Positions 27,691-39,978 of a stretch of 64,000 nt of DNA are shown piece by piece. The stretch lies in NCBI RefSeq assembly GCF_037963145.1, contig NZ_CP150144.1:1-64000 (forward strand). The letters are read 5' to 3'. Every line of letters begins with the position of its first letter. Within the stretch, counting starts at the first letter, position 1. Under the pieces are notes generated by a model. The model had not been told where the DNA came from. It worked only from the letters and a program-made list of their open reading frames with translations, and made no database searches. This DNA comes from Oceanobacillus sp. FSL K6-2867 (GTDB lineage: Bacteria; Bacillota; Bacilli; Bacillales; Amphibacillaceae). The position numbers and the translations under genes are program-made.

Positions 27691-28362
27691 TTAATAATCA
27701 CTTGTACCTTTACTTCCGTTTATAATGTCAACTCCAGCACTAGCACCAATACGTGTTGCACCGGCTTCAATCATTGCGTTCATTCCTTCTAAATCACGAA
27801 CACCACCAGAGGCTTTAACGCCCATTTCAGTGCCGACTGTCTTTCGCATCAATTGAACATCTTCAACTGTTGCACCACCACTTGCAAAGCCTGTAGAAGT
27901 TTTAACGAAATCAGCGCCTGCTTCTTTAGCTAATTGACAAGCACGCACCTTCTCATCCTTGGTTAACAAAGCAGTTTCAATGATTACCTTTGTTAAGGCT
28001 TTTCCTTTAGCTGCATGCACCACTGCTTGGATATCGGCTTTTACAAGATCGTCATTCCCAGATTTTAATTCCCCTACATTAATAACCATGTCTACTTCTG
28101 TTGCGCCATCTTTAATTGCTTGCTCTGTTTCAAAAGCTTTTACAGTTGTTGAATTAGCTCCTAGTGGGAAACCAATTACAGTACAAACTTTCACAGTTGT
28201 TTCTCTTAAGTTCTCAAAACAATAAGAAACCCAATACGGATTGACGCAAACAGATGCAAAATCATACTCCTTCGCTTCTTCAACCAATTTTTGGATTTGA
28301 TCTTTCGTTGTATCTGGCTTTAATTGTGTATGATCAATATATTTCGCTAATTTGTTACTCAT
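27691..28362 (-). CDS. deoC: Deoxyribose-phosphate aldolase
   Basis: DeoC (223 residues) splits 2-deoxyribose 5-phosphate into glyceraldehyde 3-phosphate and acetaldehyde in deoxynucleoside breakdown. It is a class I aldolase with a TIM barrel. The Schiff-base lysine is in [15 protein letters not shown] near residue 150, and the second lysine is in [24 protein letters not shown] is also typical. In B. subtilis deoC sits with nupC and pdp; here it stands between mtaB and rpsU, where yqeW lies in B. subtilis. Relocation is inferred, not proven. Confidence 0.95.
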   Translation of the reverse strand: MSNKLAKYIDHTQLKPDTTKDQIQKLVEEAKEYDFASVCVNPYWVSYCFENLRETTVKVCTVIGFPLGANSTTVKAFETEQAIKDGATEVDMVINVGELKSGNDDLVKADIQAVVHAAKGKALTKVIIETALLTKDEKVRACQLAKEAGADFVKTSTGFASGGATVEDVQLMRKTVGTEMGVKASGGVRDLEGMNAMIEAGATRIGASAGVDIINGSKGTSDY

Positions 28363-28385
28363 CTAAAACGTCCTTTCAGAATAAG

Positions 28386-29741
28386 TTATTGATTAACTAT
28401 CTTCTCTTGAGCATGTGTTGCATTGTCCATGATCCTAACAAATGTACCCTCATTATATGGATAACCAGACTTCGTAATTTTTACACGGACTATTTTTCCT
28501 ATCATGTCTGCTGTTCCCTCAAATTGAACTTTCATATAATTATCTGTGTAACCTACGAGCAATTCAGGGTGGTTCTTATCAAGAATACGTTCCTCTGGTA
28601 TAACTTCCAGAACTTCATTTTCATATTGAGAAGCATATTCCTTTGCTAGTTGATCAGACAATGTAATTAAACGATGAACACGTTGTTCTTTTACTTCTTC
28701 TTCAACTTGATTATCCATACGCGCAGCAGGGGTCCCAGTTCTTCTTGAAAACGGGAATACATGCAGCTCTGAATAGCCAATCTCTTTAATGAAATTGTAG
28801 GTTTCCATGAACTCTTTTTCTGTTTCACCAGGGAAACCAACAATAACATCTGAAGTAATCGCCAGGCCTGGTAGTGCTTTTCGAATTTTATTTATTTTTT
28901 CCTTGTAGAATGCTGTTGAGTATTTTCGGCGCATTCTTGCTAACACGGTATCAGACCCAGCCTGTAGCGGTATATGCAGATGCCTTACAATTTTCTCCGA
29001 TTTATCCAGCACATCTATAACTTCATCCGTAATTTGGCTTGCTTCAATCGAGGAAATTCGGATCCGTTTCAATCCTTCTACTTGCTCCAATTCACGAAGC
29101 AGCATCGCAAAGTTATAGTCCTTCATATCTTCGCCATAGCCTGCTGTATGGATTCCAGTGAGGACAAGCTCTTTATAGCCAGCTTCAACTAATTTTTCTG
29201 CTTGTTTGATAACATTTTCAGGATCTCTTGAACGCAATAAGCCACGTGACCATGGAATAATGCAGAATGTACAGAAATTGTTACAGCCTTCTTGAATTTT
29301 CAAGGATGCTCGAGTACGGTCTGTGAAAACAGGTACATCCATTTCTTCAAACACACGGTTTTTCATAATATTGGAGACACCATTAACCGGCTCTTTTGTT
29401 TCTTGATGTTTTTCAATATGGCTGAAGATATTTTTGCGGTCTTGTGTACCGACTACAACATCAACACCTGGTATTTCCATAATTTCTCCTGGTGACGTTT
29501 GAGCATAGCAGCCCGTTACACAAACTACTGCATTCGGGTTTTTACGAATCGCTCTGCGAATTACCTGTCTGCTCTTCTTGTCTCCGGAATTGGTTACAGT
29601 ACACGTATTGATCACATAAACATCCGAATCATGATCAAAGTCAACACGTTCATAGCCTTTTTCCATAAACATGCGCCAAATTCCTTCTGTTTCGTAATGA
29701 TTCACTTTACAGCCTAATGTATGAAATGCTACTGTTGGCAT
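28386..29741 (-). CDS. mtaB: tRNA t6A37 methylthiotransferase MtaB
   Basis: MtaB is a radical SAM enzyme (451 residues) converting t6A37 to ms2t6A in tRNAs reading ANN codons. The UPF0004 domain starts at VAFHTLGCKVNHYETEG with cysteines for a first Fe-S cluster. The radical SAM cluster motif is CNNFCTFCIIP near residue 150, and a C-terminal TRAM domain binds RNA. The ATG at 29741 follows GAGGTG by six bases and is chosen over a GTG three codons earlier. The start overlaps the end of rsmE by 13 bases. Confidence 0.95.
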   Translation of the reverse strand: MPTVAFHTLGCKVNHYETEGIWRMFMEKGYERVDFDHDSDVYVINTCTVTNSGDKKSRQVIRRAIRKNPNAVVCVTGCYAQTSPGEIMEIPGVDVVVGTQDRKNIFSHIEKHQETKEPVNGVSNIMKNRVFEEMDVPVFTDRTRASLKIQEGCNNFCTFCIIPWSRGLLRSRDPENVIKQAEKLVEAGYKELVLTGIHTAGYGEDMKDYNFAMLLRELEQVEGLKRIRISSIEASQITDEVIDVLDKSEKIVRHLHIPLQAGSDTVLARMRRKYSTAFYKEKINKIRKALPGLAITSDVIVGFPGETEKEFMETYNFIKEIGYSELHVFPFSRRTGTPAARMDNQVEEEVKEQRVHRLITLSDQLAKEYASQYENEVLEVIPEERILDKNHPELLVGYTDNYMKVQFEGTADMIGKIVRVKITKSGYPYNEGTFVRIMDNATHAQEKIVNQ

Positions 29742-30499
29742 TCCGAACACCTCATTTCTTCAAAATGATATGATATACTTGCTAACGCATATAACGCCGC
29801 AGTCTCAGTTCTTAAAATACGGGGACCTAGCCGAACGGGATAAAAATCATTTTCTTTCAGAATGCTTACTTCTTTTTCAGAAAATCCTCCTTCTGGGCCG
29901 ATACAAATTAAGACATTTTGTTCAGGTTCAAATCTACTAACTATATTACCAAATGTATTAGGGTTCGAAACCTTTGCTTCTTCTTCGTATGCAAAAAGCT
30001 TCACATGATAGTTTTGACTTTCCTCGATTAACACCTCAAGAGACATTGCTTTTTTCATATCAGGAACTTTATTGCGGTGGCTTTGTTCGCTAGCTTCTTT
30101 AATGATTTTTTCAAATCGTTTATGTTTTTTTTCTGCCTTCTTTTGATCCCAGATTGCTATGGAGCGTTCTGCCTGAAATGGAATAAATGCATTCGCCCCA
30201 AGTTCTGTGCCCTTTTGAAGTATTAAATCGAATTTATCTCCTTTAGGGATACCCTGTGCAATCGTAATATGAAATGGCAGTTCGGTATTTTCTTCAAGCC
30301 ATGTTTCAACTATAGCCTGAACTTCATCACTTGCCATTTGCTTAATCTGACAAATGGCAGACCGGCCTTCATTACTATTGCATATGATTTTATCTCCATT
30401 ATTAAATCGCATGACACGGGTAATATGATGGACATCGTCTCCTGTTATTCGTATTAAATTGCCTTGAAATTGAGAAGCTGGAACGAAATATCTTTGCAT
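29729..30499 (-). CDS. rsmE: 16S rRNA (uracil-1498-N3)-methyltransferase RsmE
   Basis: RsmE (256 residues) is a SPOUT-class methyltransferase acting on U1498 of 16S rRNA. An N-terminal PUA-like part (RYFVPASQFQGNLIRITGDD) precedes the knot. ICIGPEGGFSEKEV and LGPRILRTETA form the SAM-binding trefoil. I start at ATG 30499 because the family starts MQRYF; an upstream ATG at 30511 has no ribosome site, and GGGTG lies before 30499. It overlaps mtaB and follows prmA. Confidence 0.94.
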   Translation of the reverse strand: MQRYFVPASQFQGNLIRITGDDVHHITRVMRFNNGDKIICNSNEGRSAICQIKQMASDEVQAIVETWLEENTELPFHITIAQGIPKGDKFDLILQKGTELGANAFIPFQAERSIAIWDQKKAEKKHKRFEKIIKEASEQSHRNKVPDMKKAMSLEVLIEESQNYHVKLFAYEEEAKVSNPNTFGNIVSRFEPEQNVLICIGPEGGFSEKEVSILKENDFYPVRLGPRILRTETAALYALASISYHFEEMRCSECQQ

Positions 30500-30530
30500 A
30501 TGCACACCCATTTCATGTATATTACGTTTT

Positions 30531-31469
30531 TTAATTTTTCCTCGCTACAATGGAAATCCAATCTTCCATTTCATTTACAGCTATAATTTCAAAACCCTGA
30601 TCTGTAAGTTTATCTTTGACAAGCTGTTTTTTATTCTGAATTATTCCAGAGGTTATAAACAACCCACCATTCGCTAAATTATCCCACGCACCATCCACAA
30701 AGCGAACAATAATTTCTGCCAATATATTGGAAACAATAATATTAACTTGCTTGTTCACATTGTCAAGCAAGTTATTCTGGGCCGCAACAATCTGGTTATC
30801 AAGTTTGTTAAGTTTTGCGTTCAGCTGTGTACTTTTAACCGCTATTTCATCAAGGTCATATGCGTAGATTTCTTTTGCTCCAAGCTTTGCAGCAGCAATA
30901 CTGAGCACCCCTGAACCACACCCCACATCGATAACTGCATCCCCTTTTGTTAAATAAGTTTCTAAAGCCTGCATGCTTAGTACTGTTGTAGGGTGCGTAC
31001 CAGTACCAAAAGCCATACCCGGGTCCAGTTCAATAATAATTTCATCACTGGATACCGGTGTATATTCTTCCCATGTTGGTGTTATAGTAATCTTTTTGGA
31101 GATTTTCACAGGTTTATAATATTTTTTCCACGCTGTAGCCCATTCTTCCTCATTAACTTCACTCAAGGATACATGATTTTTACCCAAATCAATATCATAA
31201 ATCAATAAATTATTGATTGCTTGTTTAATTTGTTCCACGGTTTCTCCCAGAAAGCTATTCATAGGTAAATAAGCCTTAATTCGAACCCCTTCTTCAGGAT
31301 ATTCATTTGGATCCAAATCATAGATTTCGCCGTAAACATTGTCGCGTACTTTTATTAAATCTTGTGGGTCCTCAATTACTAATCCACTTGCACCTGTTTC
31401 ATGTAAAATATTAGAAATCGGTTCAATTGCTTCATTTGTCGTATGAATACAAATCTCTGACCATTTCAT
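30531..31469 (-). CDS. prmA: Ribosomal protein L11 methyltransferase
   Basis: PrmA (312 residues) trimethylates ribosomal protein L11. The N-terminal substrate-binding domain (about 1-100, ICIHTTNEAIEPISNILHE) precedes a Rossmann-type methyltransferase domain. Motifs are ELDPGMAFGTGTHPTT, DVGCGSGVLSIAAAKLGA and IVSNILAEIIV. It sits between dnaJ and rsmE, as in other Bacillaceae, possibly co-transcribed with dnaJ. Confidence 0.95.
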   Translation of the reverse strand: MKWSEICIHTTNEAIEPISNILHETGASGLVIEDPQDLIKVRDNVYGEIYDLDPNEYPEEGVRIKAYLPMNSFLGETVEQIKQAINNLLIYDIDLGKNHVSLSEVNEEEWATAWKKYYKPVKISKKITITPTWEEYTPVSSDEIIIELDPGMAFGTGTHPTTVLSMQALETYLTKGDAVIDVGCGSGVLSIAAAKLGAKEIYAYDLDEIAVKSTQLNAKLNKLDNQIVAAQNNLLDNVNKQVNIIVSNILAEIIVRFVDGAWDNLANGGLFITSGIIQNKKQLVKDKLTDQGFEIIAVNEMEDWISIVARKN

Positions 31470-31556
31470 TATTTATTCACCCATTTCATTGGATAGTGAA
31501 CCTCTTGGAGAAGATGCTTCACCAAAATATGTAGACGATGCTGCTAAGCAACATCG

Positions 31557-32684
31557 TTAATCACCTTTAAACGCCTTTTTAAAACGCTGAAAAATATTTT
31601 CATCCTGCTCATCTGTAGAATCATTTCCACCAATTTCATTGAATTCACGAAGCAGTTCTTTTTGTCTATCTGTCAATTGTGTAGGCGTCATTACCTTCAC
31701 TTTAATATGCTGATCTCCTTGACCGCGGCCACGCACATTCGGTGCACCTTTACCTTTCAGGCGGAATGTTTTCCCTGTTTGTGTTCCTGCAGGTATTTTC
31801 AATTTCACTTTTCCATGCACAGTAGGAACTTCCACTTCGTCTCCTAGGGCTGCTTGTGTAAATGTTAATGGCAGTTCACAGAAAATATGATCTCCTTCAC
31901 GTATAAAGAAATCATCCTGTCTAATTTGAATAACAACAAATAAATCACCCGCTGGGCCACCATTTTTACCTGGCTCACCTTTTCCAGATACTCGAATTTG
32001 CTGTCCTTCATCAATTCCTGCAGGTATATTGATGTGAATTTTTTTGTTCTTTTTCACCCTGCCTGTTCCACCACATGTATTACATTTATCCGGAATGATA
32101 CTGCCGGTACCATTACAATAATGACACACTCTGCGGTTAACAACACGACCAAAAGGCGTATTCTGTTCTTGGTTTAATTGTCCAGACCCATTACAATGCG
32201 AACAAGTCTTTTTGCTCGTACCTGGCTTGGCACCAGATCCACTGCATGTATCGCATTTTTCTTCACTCGGAATTGTTATATCTGTTTCTTTACCAAAGAT
32301 AGCTTCTTCAAAATCTAATATCATCGTATATTGCAAATCTGCTCCCTGTTGAGGAGCATTTGGATCACGCGTGCGTCCTCCACCACCGAAGAACATATCG
32401 AATATATCGCCAAAGCCACCGAAATCTTGTGCTCCACCGCCAAAACCACCAAAGCCTTGACCACTCGCCCCTGCATGACCAAATTGATCATATTGCGCAC
32501 GCTTCTGTTCGTCACTCAGCACTTCATATGCTTCTTTTGCTTCTTTAAATTTATCGGCTGCATCTTCAGCCTTATTTACATCCGGGTGATACTTCCTTGC
32601 CAATTTCCGATAGGATTTTTTAATATCTTCTTTTGAAGCATTTTTTTCTACTCCAAGTACGTCATAATAATCTCGCTTGCTCAA
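31557..32684 (-). CDS. dnaJ: Chaperone DnaJ
   Basis: DnaJ (375 residues) is the Hsp40 co-chaperone that delivers substrates to DnaK and stimulates its ATPase. The J domain (about 4-68) includes the HPD tripeptide in KYHPDVN. A Gly/Phe-rich linker follows ([16 protein letters not shown]). Four zinc-binding CxxCxGxG repeats come next ([32 protein letters not shown]), then the C-terminal substrate-binding domain. It is separated from dnaK by a strong terminator and has its own possible promoter. A small hairpin (31536-31558) covers its stop codon. Confidence 0.97.
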   Translation of the reverse strand: MSKRDYYDVLGVEKNASKEDIKKSYRKLARKYHPDVNKAEDAADKFKEAKEAYEVLSDEQKRAQYDQFGHAGASGQGFGGFGGGAQDFGGFGDIFDMFFGGGGRTRDPNAPQQGADLQYTMILDFEEAIFGKETDITIPSEEKCDTCSGSGAKPGTSKKTCSHCNGSGQLNQEQNTPFGRVVNRRVCHYCNGTGSIIPDKCNTCGGTGRVKKNKKIHINIPAGIDEGQQIRVSGKGEPGKNGGPAGDLFVVIQIRQDDFFIREGDHIFCELPLTFTQAALGDEVEVPTVHGKVKLKIPAGTQTGKTFRLKGKGAPNVRGRGQGDQHIKVKVMTPTQLTDRQKELLREFNEIGGNDSTDEQDENIFQRFKKAFKGD

Positions 32685-32705
32685 CCTTTTTCACTCTCCC
32701 GACAC

Positions 32706-32735
32706 ACTATAGCATAGGTTTTATCATATCATCAA
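32706..32735 (-). promoter_or_regulatory. Possible promoter of dnaJ
   Basis: On the minus strand TTGATG, an 18-base spacer and TATAGT lie just before the dnaJ ribosome site, after the dnaK terminator. It would allow DnaJ synthesis independent of the HrcA-controlled promoter. Confidence 0.4.
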
Positions 32736-32843
32736 TGTTTGCTTAATAGCAAATCATGATTTCTTTACACGGATGTTTAGTACCAAGACGTTGCATACTT
32801 TGCTGATCACGGTCCTTTTCATCCTTCCTTTTGAACACGTACT

Positions 32844-32884
32844 TTAAAAAAGTCAAAGTCAAGAGAATCCTGACTTTGACTTTT
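32844..32884 (-). terminator. Terminator between dnaK and dnaJ
   Basis: On the minus strand AAAAGTCAAAGTCA and TGACTTTGACTTTT pair perfectly over 14 bases and end in a T-run. It should reduce dnaJ transcription relative to hrcA-grpE-dnaK. Confidence 0.9.
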
Positions 32885-32910
32885 CGTTGGGTCTATCTAT
32901 TATTCATTAC

Positions 32911-34764
<1,854 letters not shown>

Positions 34765-34776
34765 CTACCTATCCGA

Positions 34777-35355
34777 TTATTTATTAACTTTAACCATTGC
34801 TGGACGGATTACGCGATCTTTTAATAGATACCCTTTTTGTAATTCTTCTACAACAATATTCGGTTCAAACTCATCGTCTTCGGTTTGCATTACTGCATGA
34901 TGCAGATTAGGATCAAACGTTTTTCCTTCTGTTTCAATCACTTCAACACCCTGCGATTTTAACGCATCCTGAAATTGACGATATACCATCGTAATTCCAT
35001 CAAAAAGACTTGAATTTGCATCTGTAACTTCTACTTGCAGAGCTCTTTCAAAGTTATCCAGAGCCGGAAGCAGTTCATTAATTAAATCCTGGGATTTATA
35101 TTTGCGTTCCGCTTCTTTCTCTTTTTGAGATCGTTTTTTGAAGTTATCATATTCAGCCTGAATGCGCAGCATTCGGTTGAATACTTCTTCCTTTTCTGCT
35201 TTCAGTGCCTCATTTTCTGTTTTAAGTTCTTCCATGCTAGCTGAATCCGTTTCGGTTGATTCCGTTATTTCTTGGTCAGCGGAATCAATAACTTCAACTT
35301 CTTCATTGGTGATGGATCTATCATCTGTAACTGCATCTTTATTTTGATCTTCCAC
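34777..35355 (-). CDS. grpE: Nucleotide exchange factor GrpE
   Basis: GrpE releases ADP from DnaK. The acidic N-terminal region is followed by a long coiled coil (about 40-95) and the beta-rich head (GVEVIETEGKTFDPNLHHAV, then GYLLKDRVIRPAMVKVN). I choose GTG 35355 (192 residues), eight bases after GGAGG. The ATG at 35370 itself overlaps that Shine-Dalgarno and has no site of its own, and TTG 35358 is an alternative. It lies between hrcA and dnaK in the heat-shock operon. Confidence 0.92.
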   Translation of the reverse strand: MEDQNKDAVTDDRSITNEEVEVIDSADQEITESTETDSASMEELKTENEALKAEKEEVFNRMLRIQAEYDNFKKRSQKEKEAERKYKSQDLINELLPALDNFERALQVEVTDANSSLFDGITMVYRQFQDALKSQGVEVIETEGKTFDPNLHHAVMQTEDDEFEPNIVVEELQKGYLLKDRVIRPAMVKVNK

Positions 35356-35562
35356 CAATGCCACCTCCATATTAAAAAATTCGTAGAAAAAAACTGCATC
35401 TGCCAAGGCTTTAAGCAAATGACTTTTCCTCTGTTAACGTTAATAGAAAAGTTTATATCTTCCTATTTGCCAAGTAAGACTATATCATGAATAGCATTTT
35501 AATGAAACTATATTTGTAACCGGACTAGTACAGATGCTAGACCTGCGATATTATTGATTCAT

Positions 35563-36606
35563 TTATGCATCATCATCATTTTTGTACCACATGTACAATG
35601 CGTCTGTCATCTCATTTGACAGACCTTTCAGGAGTGTGATGACCTTCCTGTACTCCATACGTGTAGGTCCAAGCAGCGCAATGGTCCCCATGTGGTCACC
35701 TTCCATGTGGTAAGAAGCAGTGATCAAACTTAAATCTTTAATCGCTTCTACTTCATTTTCATTACCAATCGTTACTTCAATACCACTCTTCGTATTTTTA
35801 AGTAAATTGGCGATCTCATCTTCTTTTTCCATCATGGTAAAAAAAGAGCGTATTTTATCGACATCGTTAAACTCAGGCTGCATTAGAATATTGGACTTAC
35901 CTCCAATATACAGTTTGACAGGATGCTCATTCAAGAAAACAGATTTCAAATAGGCAAAGGATGTGTCAAAATCATCAATATACATCTTCATCAATTGAGC
36001 AATTTCTGTCGATAATTTTTCCTGCAATTGAACAATCGGTACTCCCCTTAGTCGGTCATTCATTATATTTACCATTTTTTCCAGATCCGAGGCACGGATC
36101 TTTTCAGGTATTGAAAACGATCGATGCTCCACATGACCTGTATTCGTAACAAGAATTGCTACAGCGGTATGGGTCGTAAGCGGGAGTATTTGTATTTGTT
36201 TCAGTTTCGTCTCAAACATCTCTGGACCGAGTATAATTGATGTGTAGCTCGTAAGCTTCGACAAAACCTCTGCAGACATTTGTACGATTTGTTCAAATTC
36301 AAAAAAGCCTTCGTCAATAATATTTTTAATTATCGTTACTTCATTATGACTCGAACCTAATCCTGGACCTATCAGATGATCTACGTAATAACGATAGCCT
36401 TTTTCTGACGGAACCCTCCCTGAAGAAGTGTGGGTTTTTTCCAGGAAACCCAATTCTTCTAAATCTGCCATTTCATTCCTAATTGTTGCTGCACTATATG
36501 GAAGATTTTCTTTCTTGGAAAGTGCCCGAGACCCAATGGGATGCGCTGAATCAATGAAATCATCAATTATGACTTGTAAAATTGTAAGTTGCCTTTCTGT
36601 TAGCAT
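35563..36606 (-). CDS. hrcA: Heat-inducible transcription repressor HrcA
   Basis: HrcA (347 residues) binds the CIRCE operator and represses the class I heat-shock genes. It needs the GroE chaperonin for activity. The N-terminal winged helix reads LTERQLTILQVIIDDFIDSA then SAATIRNEMADLEELGFL. A GAF-like domain and the C-terminal helical dimerisation part follow. I start at ATG 36606, with AGGAGTG upstream; the frame open to 36627 runs into the CIRCE element. It is first gene of hrcA-grpE-dnaK and controls its own transcription. Confidence 0.96.
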   Translation of the reverse strand: MLTERQLTILQVIIDDFIDSAHPIGSRALSKKENLPYSAATIRNEMADLEELGFLEKTHTSSGRVPSEKGYRYYVDHLIGPGLGSSHNEVTIIKNIIDEGFFEFEQIVQMSAEVLSKLTSYTSIILGPEMFETKLKQIQILPLTTHTAVAILVTNTGHVEHRSFSIPEKIRASDLEKMVNIMNDRLRGVPIVQLQEKLSTEIAQLMKMYIDDFDTSFAYLKSVFLNEHPVKLYIGGKSNILMQPEFNDVDKIRSFFTMMEKEDEIANLLKNTKSGIEVTIGNENEVEAIKDLSLITASYHMEGDHMGTIALLGPTRMEYRKVITLLKGLSNEMTDALYMWYKNDDDA

Positions 36607-36620
36607 GATGATCACTCCTG

Positions 36621-36686
36621 TTAGCACTCTAAGCTCTTGAGTGCTAATACTACTATAAAATTATCAAATGACTATTTTTTTGTCAA
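36621..36686 (-). promoter_or_regulatory. CIRCE operator and promoter of hrcA-grpE-dnaK
   Basis: TTAGCACTC, nine bases and GAGTGCTAA (36621-36647) are a perfect CIRCE inverted repeat, the HrcA binding site. A TTGACA hexamer on the minus strand (36681-36686) lies about 35 bases upstream and is the likely -35 box; the -10 box is not clear (TAATTT or TATAGT). Confidence 0.95.
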
Positions 36687-36696
36687 TTAGAACGTC

Positions 36697-37863
36697 TTAA
36701 GAGATTGTTTCTATTTTCGGCTTACTATCCAGCAGAAATTTTTCGAAAACAAGATTACCTAGAAGCATCCCCTGCTCTGTTAGACGAATCGCTTGATCAT
36801 CCTCCTGAATCAGCCCATTTTGCACTAAATTTACAAGCTCTTCTTTATATAACCACACGGGTTCAATTCCAAACCTTCCATGAAAATGCCGCTTGTCTAT
36901 TCCACTAATTTTCCGTAGTCCAAGAAACATTTCCTCTTCTATTCGTTCTTTTATCGTAACATTATCTATTTGCAAGATCGGTTTTCCATCCGAAAATGCC
37001 TTTTTTACATAGGCTGGAAGAGGTCTGAGGTTTGTAATTCGTTTACCAGGTAAATAACCATGTGCTCCAGCACCAAATCCGTAATAATAATCGTTATTCC
37101 AATAAGTTAAATTATGTTTGCTCTCAAATCCCGGTACAGAAAAGTTACTTACTTCATATTGGTGAATCCCCTTCGATTTCATCGTATGCTTAAGTATTTC
37201 ATACATCATAACTTCATCATCTTCTGGTGGGCGATGGAGCTGTCCTTTTTTGTGCTTTTGATAAAAAATAGTTTTGGGTTCAATCTGCAGTGCATACGTG
37301 GAATAATGTGGCAATCCAAATGAAAGGGCCTCATCCAACGATGCTTGAAACTGTTCAACCGTTTGATGTGGAAGTGCATAAATCAAATCAAGGCTGACAT
37401 TTGAAAAATGATGCTGCTTAAGTAAATTGACAGTATCATATACATCCTCCACACGATGAACGCGCCCCAACTGCTCAAGCATTTTATCATCCATCACTTG
37501 TACACCAAACGAAATTCGGGTTATTCCATAATCTTTTAACAGTTTGGTCTTTTCCCCATCTATATCACCTGGATTCACTTCAATTGAAACCTCTTCAAAG
37601 CTCGAGAAATCAAATTTTTTATTTAAAAATCGAAACAAGGTATGAAGCTGTTCGATTGTTAAAGCTGTTGGAGTACCGCCACCGATATACATCGTTCTCA
37701 TCTTATGCTTATCTCCTGGCAAGGCAGTATTGATTTCATGCATTAAAGCCTCTAAATATTCTGTAGCCAGTTCCTCATTATAAAAAAACTTAACAAAATC
37801 ACAATAATGACAAATCTGTCTGCAAAATGGAATATGAATATAAACCGATTGTATGGATTCCAT
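36697..37863 (-). CDS. hemW: HemW-type radical SAM protein (heme chaperone)
   Basis: This 388-residue radical SAM protein was formerly annotated as oxygen-independent coproporphyrinogen oxidase. The Fe-S motif CRQICHYCDF (CxxxCxxC) near residue 14 and the SVYIHIPFC-like start VYIHIPFC are typical. The protein begins directly at the radical SAM domain, lacking the N-terminal extension of true HemN, so the HemW heme-insertion role is the better label. The C-terminal HemN_C domain is present. It lies between lepA and hrcA, as in B. subtilis. Confidence 0.92.
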   Translation of the reverse strand: MESIQSVYIHIPFCRQICHYCDFVKFFYNEELATEYLEALMHEINTALPGDKHKMRTMYIGGGTPTALTIEQLHTLFRFLNKKFDFSSFEEVSIEVNPGDIDGEKTKLLKDYGITRISFGVQVMDDKMLEQLGRVHRVEDVYDTVNLLKQHHFSNVSLDLIYALPHQTVEQFQASLDEALSFGLPHYSTYALQIEPKTIFYQKHKKGQLHRPPEDDEVMMYEILKHTMKSKGIHQYEVSNFSVPGFESKHNLTYWNNDYYYGFGAGAHGYLPGKRITNLRPLPAYVKKAFSDGKPILQIDNVTIKERIEEEMFLGLRKISGIDKRHFHGRFGIEPVWLYKEELVNLVQNGLIQEDDQAIRLTEQGMLLGNLVFEKFLLDSKPKIETIS

Positions 37864-37955
37864 AATTGTTCACTCCCGTATGAAAAAGCCAAAAAGGAAA
37901 ACTATTCCACAGATAGCTGTGTTCAAGTTCTCCCAATTAGACACAATTCTATTTA

Positions 37956-39764
37956 TTAATCATCGTTCATTTGTAATACGGCCATAAATGCTTCTTGAGG
38001 GACTTCCACGGATCCAACCATTTTCATTCGTTTCTTACCTTCTTTTTGTTTTTCAAGTAATTTACGTTTACGTGAAATATCTCCACCATATAATTTGGCT
38101 GTTACATCTTTACGTACCGCTTTAATCGTGGAACGTGCAACAATTTTATTCCCAATCGCCGCTTGAACAGGAACCTCAAATTGCTGTCTAGGTATTAACT
38201 CTTTCATTTTATCAACGATTTGTTTTCCGCGCTCATAAGAGAAGTCTCGATGGACAATAAATGATAAAGCATCAATAGTATCACCATTAAGCAGGATATC
38301 CATTTTAACAAGCTTGGAAGGCTGATAGCCAATTAGCTCGTAATCAAAGGAAGCATATCCTTTTGTATGTGATTTCAATTGATCGAAGAAATCATATACA
38401 ATTTCTGAAAGCGGAATATGATAAATAACATTCACACGAATATCGTCAAGATATTGCATATCGATAAACTGGCCACGTTTTTTCTGGGCAATCTCCATCA
38501 CAGCTCCAACATAATCATTTGGCACCATTATGGTTGCTTCTACATAAGGTTCACGGATTTCCTCAATTACTTGCGGATCAGGCATTTTGGATGGATTATC
38601 AACCGTCAAAAGTTCACCATTTGTTTTTTCTACTTCGAAAATAACACTTGGTGCAGTTGTGATGAGATCAATGTTAAATTCTCTTTCTATGCGCTCCTGA
38701 ATAATTTCCATATGCAGCAGTCCAAGGAAGCCACATCGGAAACCAAATCCAAGTGCCTGAGAAGTTTCTGGATCGTACTGCAAGGATGAATCATTCAATT
38801 CCAATCTTTCTAATGCCTCTCGTAAATCATTATAGTCATTTGAATCAACTGGATAAAGTCCACAGAACACCATTGGATTTAGCTTACGATAACCTGGCAA
38901 AGCTTCATTAGCTGGTCTATCCGCAAGTGTTATGGTATCCCCTACTTGTGTGTCGCCAACATTTTTAATTGATGCAGTTATATAGCCCACATCCCCGACA
39001 GTCAGCTCATTTTTAGAAACAGCCTTTGGCGTAAACACTCCAACCTCGTTTACTTCAAACTGTTTTCCAGATGACATCATTTGAATTTTATCTCCAACTT
39101 TAATCGTTCCTTCTTTCACACATACGTAAGAAATAGCCCCGCGATAGGAATCATATAAAGAGTCGAAAATCAATGCTTTCAATGGTGCTTCCGAATCACC
39201 GGCTGGTTCTGGCACAACCTCTGTAACCCTTTCTAATATCTCCTCGATTCCGATATTTGCCTTTGCTGAGGCAAGGATCGCTTCATCTCCATCGATACCC
39301 AGTACATCTTCTAATTCTTTTTTAACACGTTCGGGATCTGCACTTGGCAAATCAATTTTATTAATGACAGGAATGATTTCTAAATCATTTTCCAGCGCAA
39401 GGTACACATTTGCCAGTGTCTGTGCCTCGATTCCCTGTGCAGCGTCTACAATAAGGATAGCTCCCTCGCATGCGGCGAGACTTCTTGAAACCTCATATGT
39501 AAAATCGACATGCCCAGGTGTATCAATTAAATGAAAAATAAATTCCTCTCCGCTTTTGCTCGTATATGATAATTGAACAGCGTTTAGCTTAATGGTAATC
39601 CCACGTTCACGTTCCAAATCCATTCCATCTAATAGCTGTTCCTTCATTTCTCGTTTTGTAACGGTTTGTGTATTTTCTAAAATTCGATCTGCTAAAGTTG
39701 ATTTCCCATGGTCAATATGTGCTATAATCGAAAAATTTCGTACTTTTCGTTGTTTTTTCACCAT
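37956..39764 (-). CDS. lepA: Elongation factor 4 (LepA)
   Basis: LepA (602 residues) is a ribosome-associated GTPase related to EF-G, acting in initiation or back-translocation. G1 [10 protein letters not shown]3 DTPGHVDF and G4 NKIDLP are present, followed by domain II. The LepA-specific C-terminal domain has [20 protein letters not shown] and [16 protein letters not shown]. The ATG has GTAGGAGTGAGC upstream. It lies between yqxA/spoIIP and hemW. Confidence 0.97.
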   Translation of the reverse strand: MVKKQRKVRNFSIIAHIDHGKSTLADRILENTQTVTKREMKEQLLDGMDLERERGITIKLNAVQLSYTSKSGEEFIFHLIDTPGHVDFTYEVSRSLAACEGAILIVDAAQGIEAQTLANVYLALENDLEIIPVINKIDLPSADPERVKKELEDVLGIDGDEAILASAKANIGIEEILERVTEVVPEPAGDSEAPLKALIFDSLYDSYRGAISYVCVKEGTIKVGDKIQMMSSGKQFEVNEVGVFTPKAVSKNELTVGDVGYITASIKNVGDTQVGDTITLADRPANEALPGYRKLNPMVFCGLYPVDSNDYNDLREALERLELNDSSLQYDPETSQALGFGFRCGFLGLLHMEIIQERIEREFNIDLITTAPSVIFEVEKTNGELLTVDNPSKMPDPQVIEEIREPYVEATIMVPNDYVGAVMEIAQKKRGQFIDMQYLDDIRVNVIYHIPLSEIVYDFFDQLKSHTKGYASFDYELIGYQPSKLVKMDILLNGDTIDALSFIVHRDFSYERGKQIVDKMKELIPRQQFEVPVQAAIGNKIVARSTIKAVRKDVTAKLYGGDISRKRKLLEKQKEGKKRMKMVGSVEVPQEAFMAVLQMNDD

Positions 39765-39978
39765 TCGTGTTGCTCACTCCTACAATACCATCATCCGACA
39801 ACCAGATGAAAGTTTCAAAATAAAAGCCAATAAATACTAGGTTGATTATAGCAATAGAAACTGTTATATTCAAGAACAAAAGCAGAGGCACTATATACTG
39901 GAATGAGAATCAGGTATTATTTTGCTTGAATATTTCCAATGTGGTTTAATGTACCACCTCTAATATAAATCTGATAGG

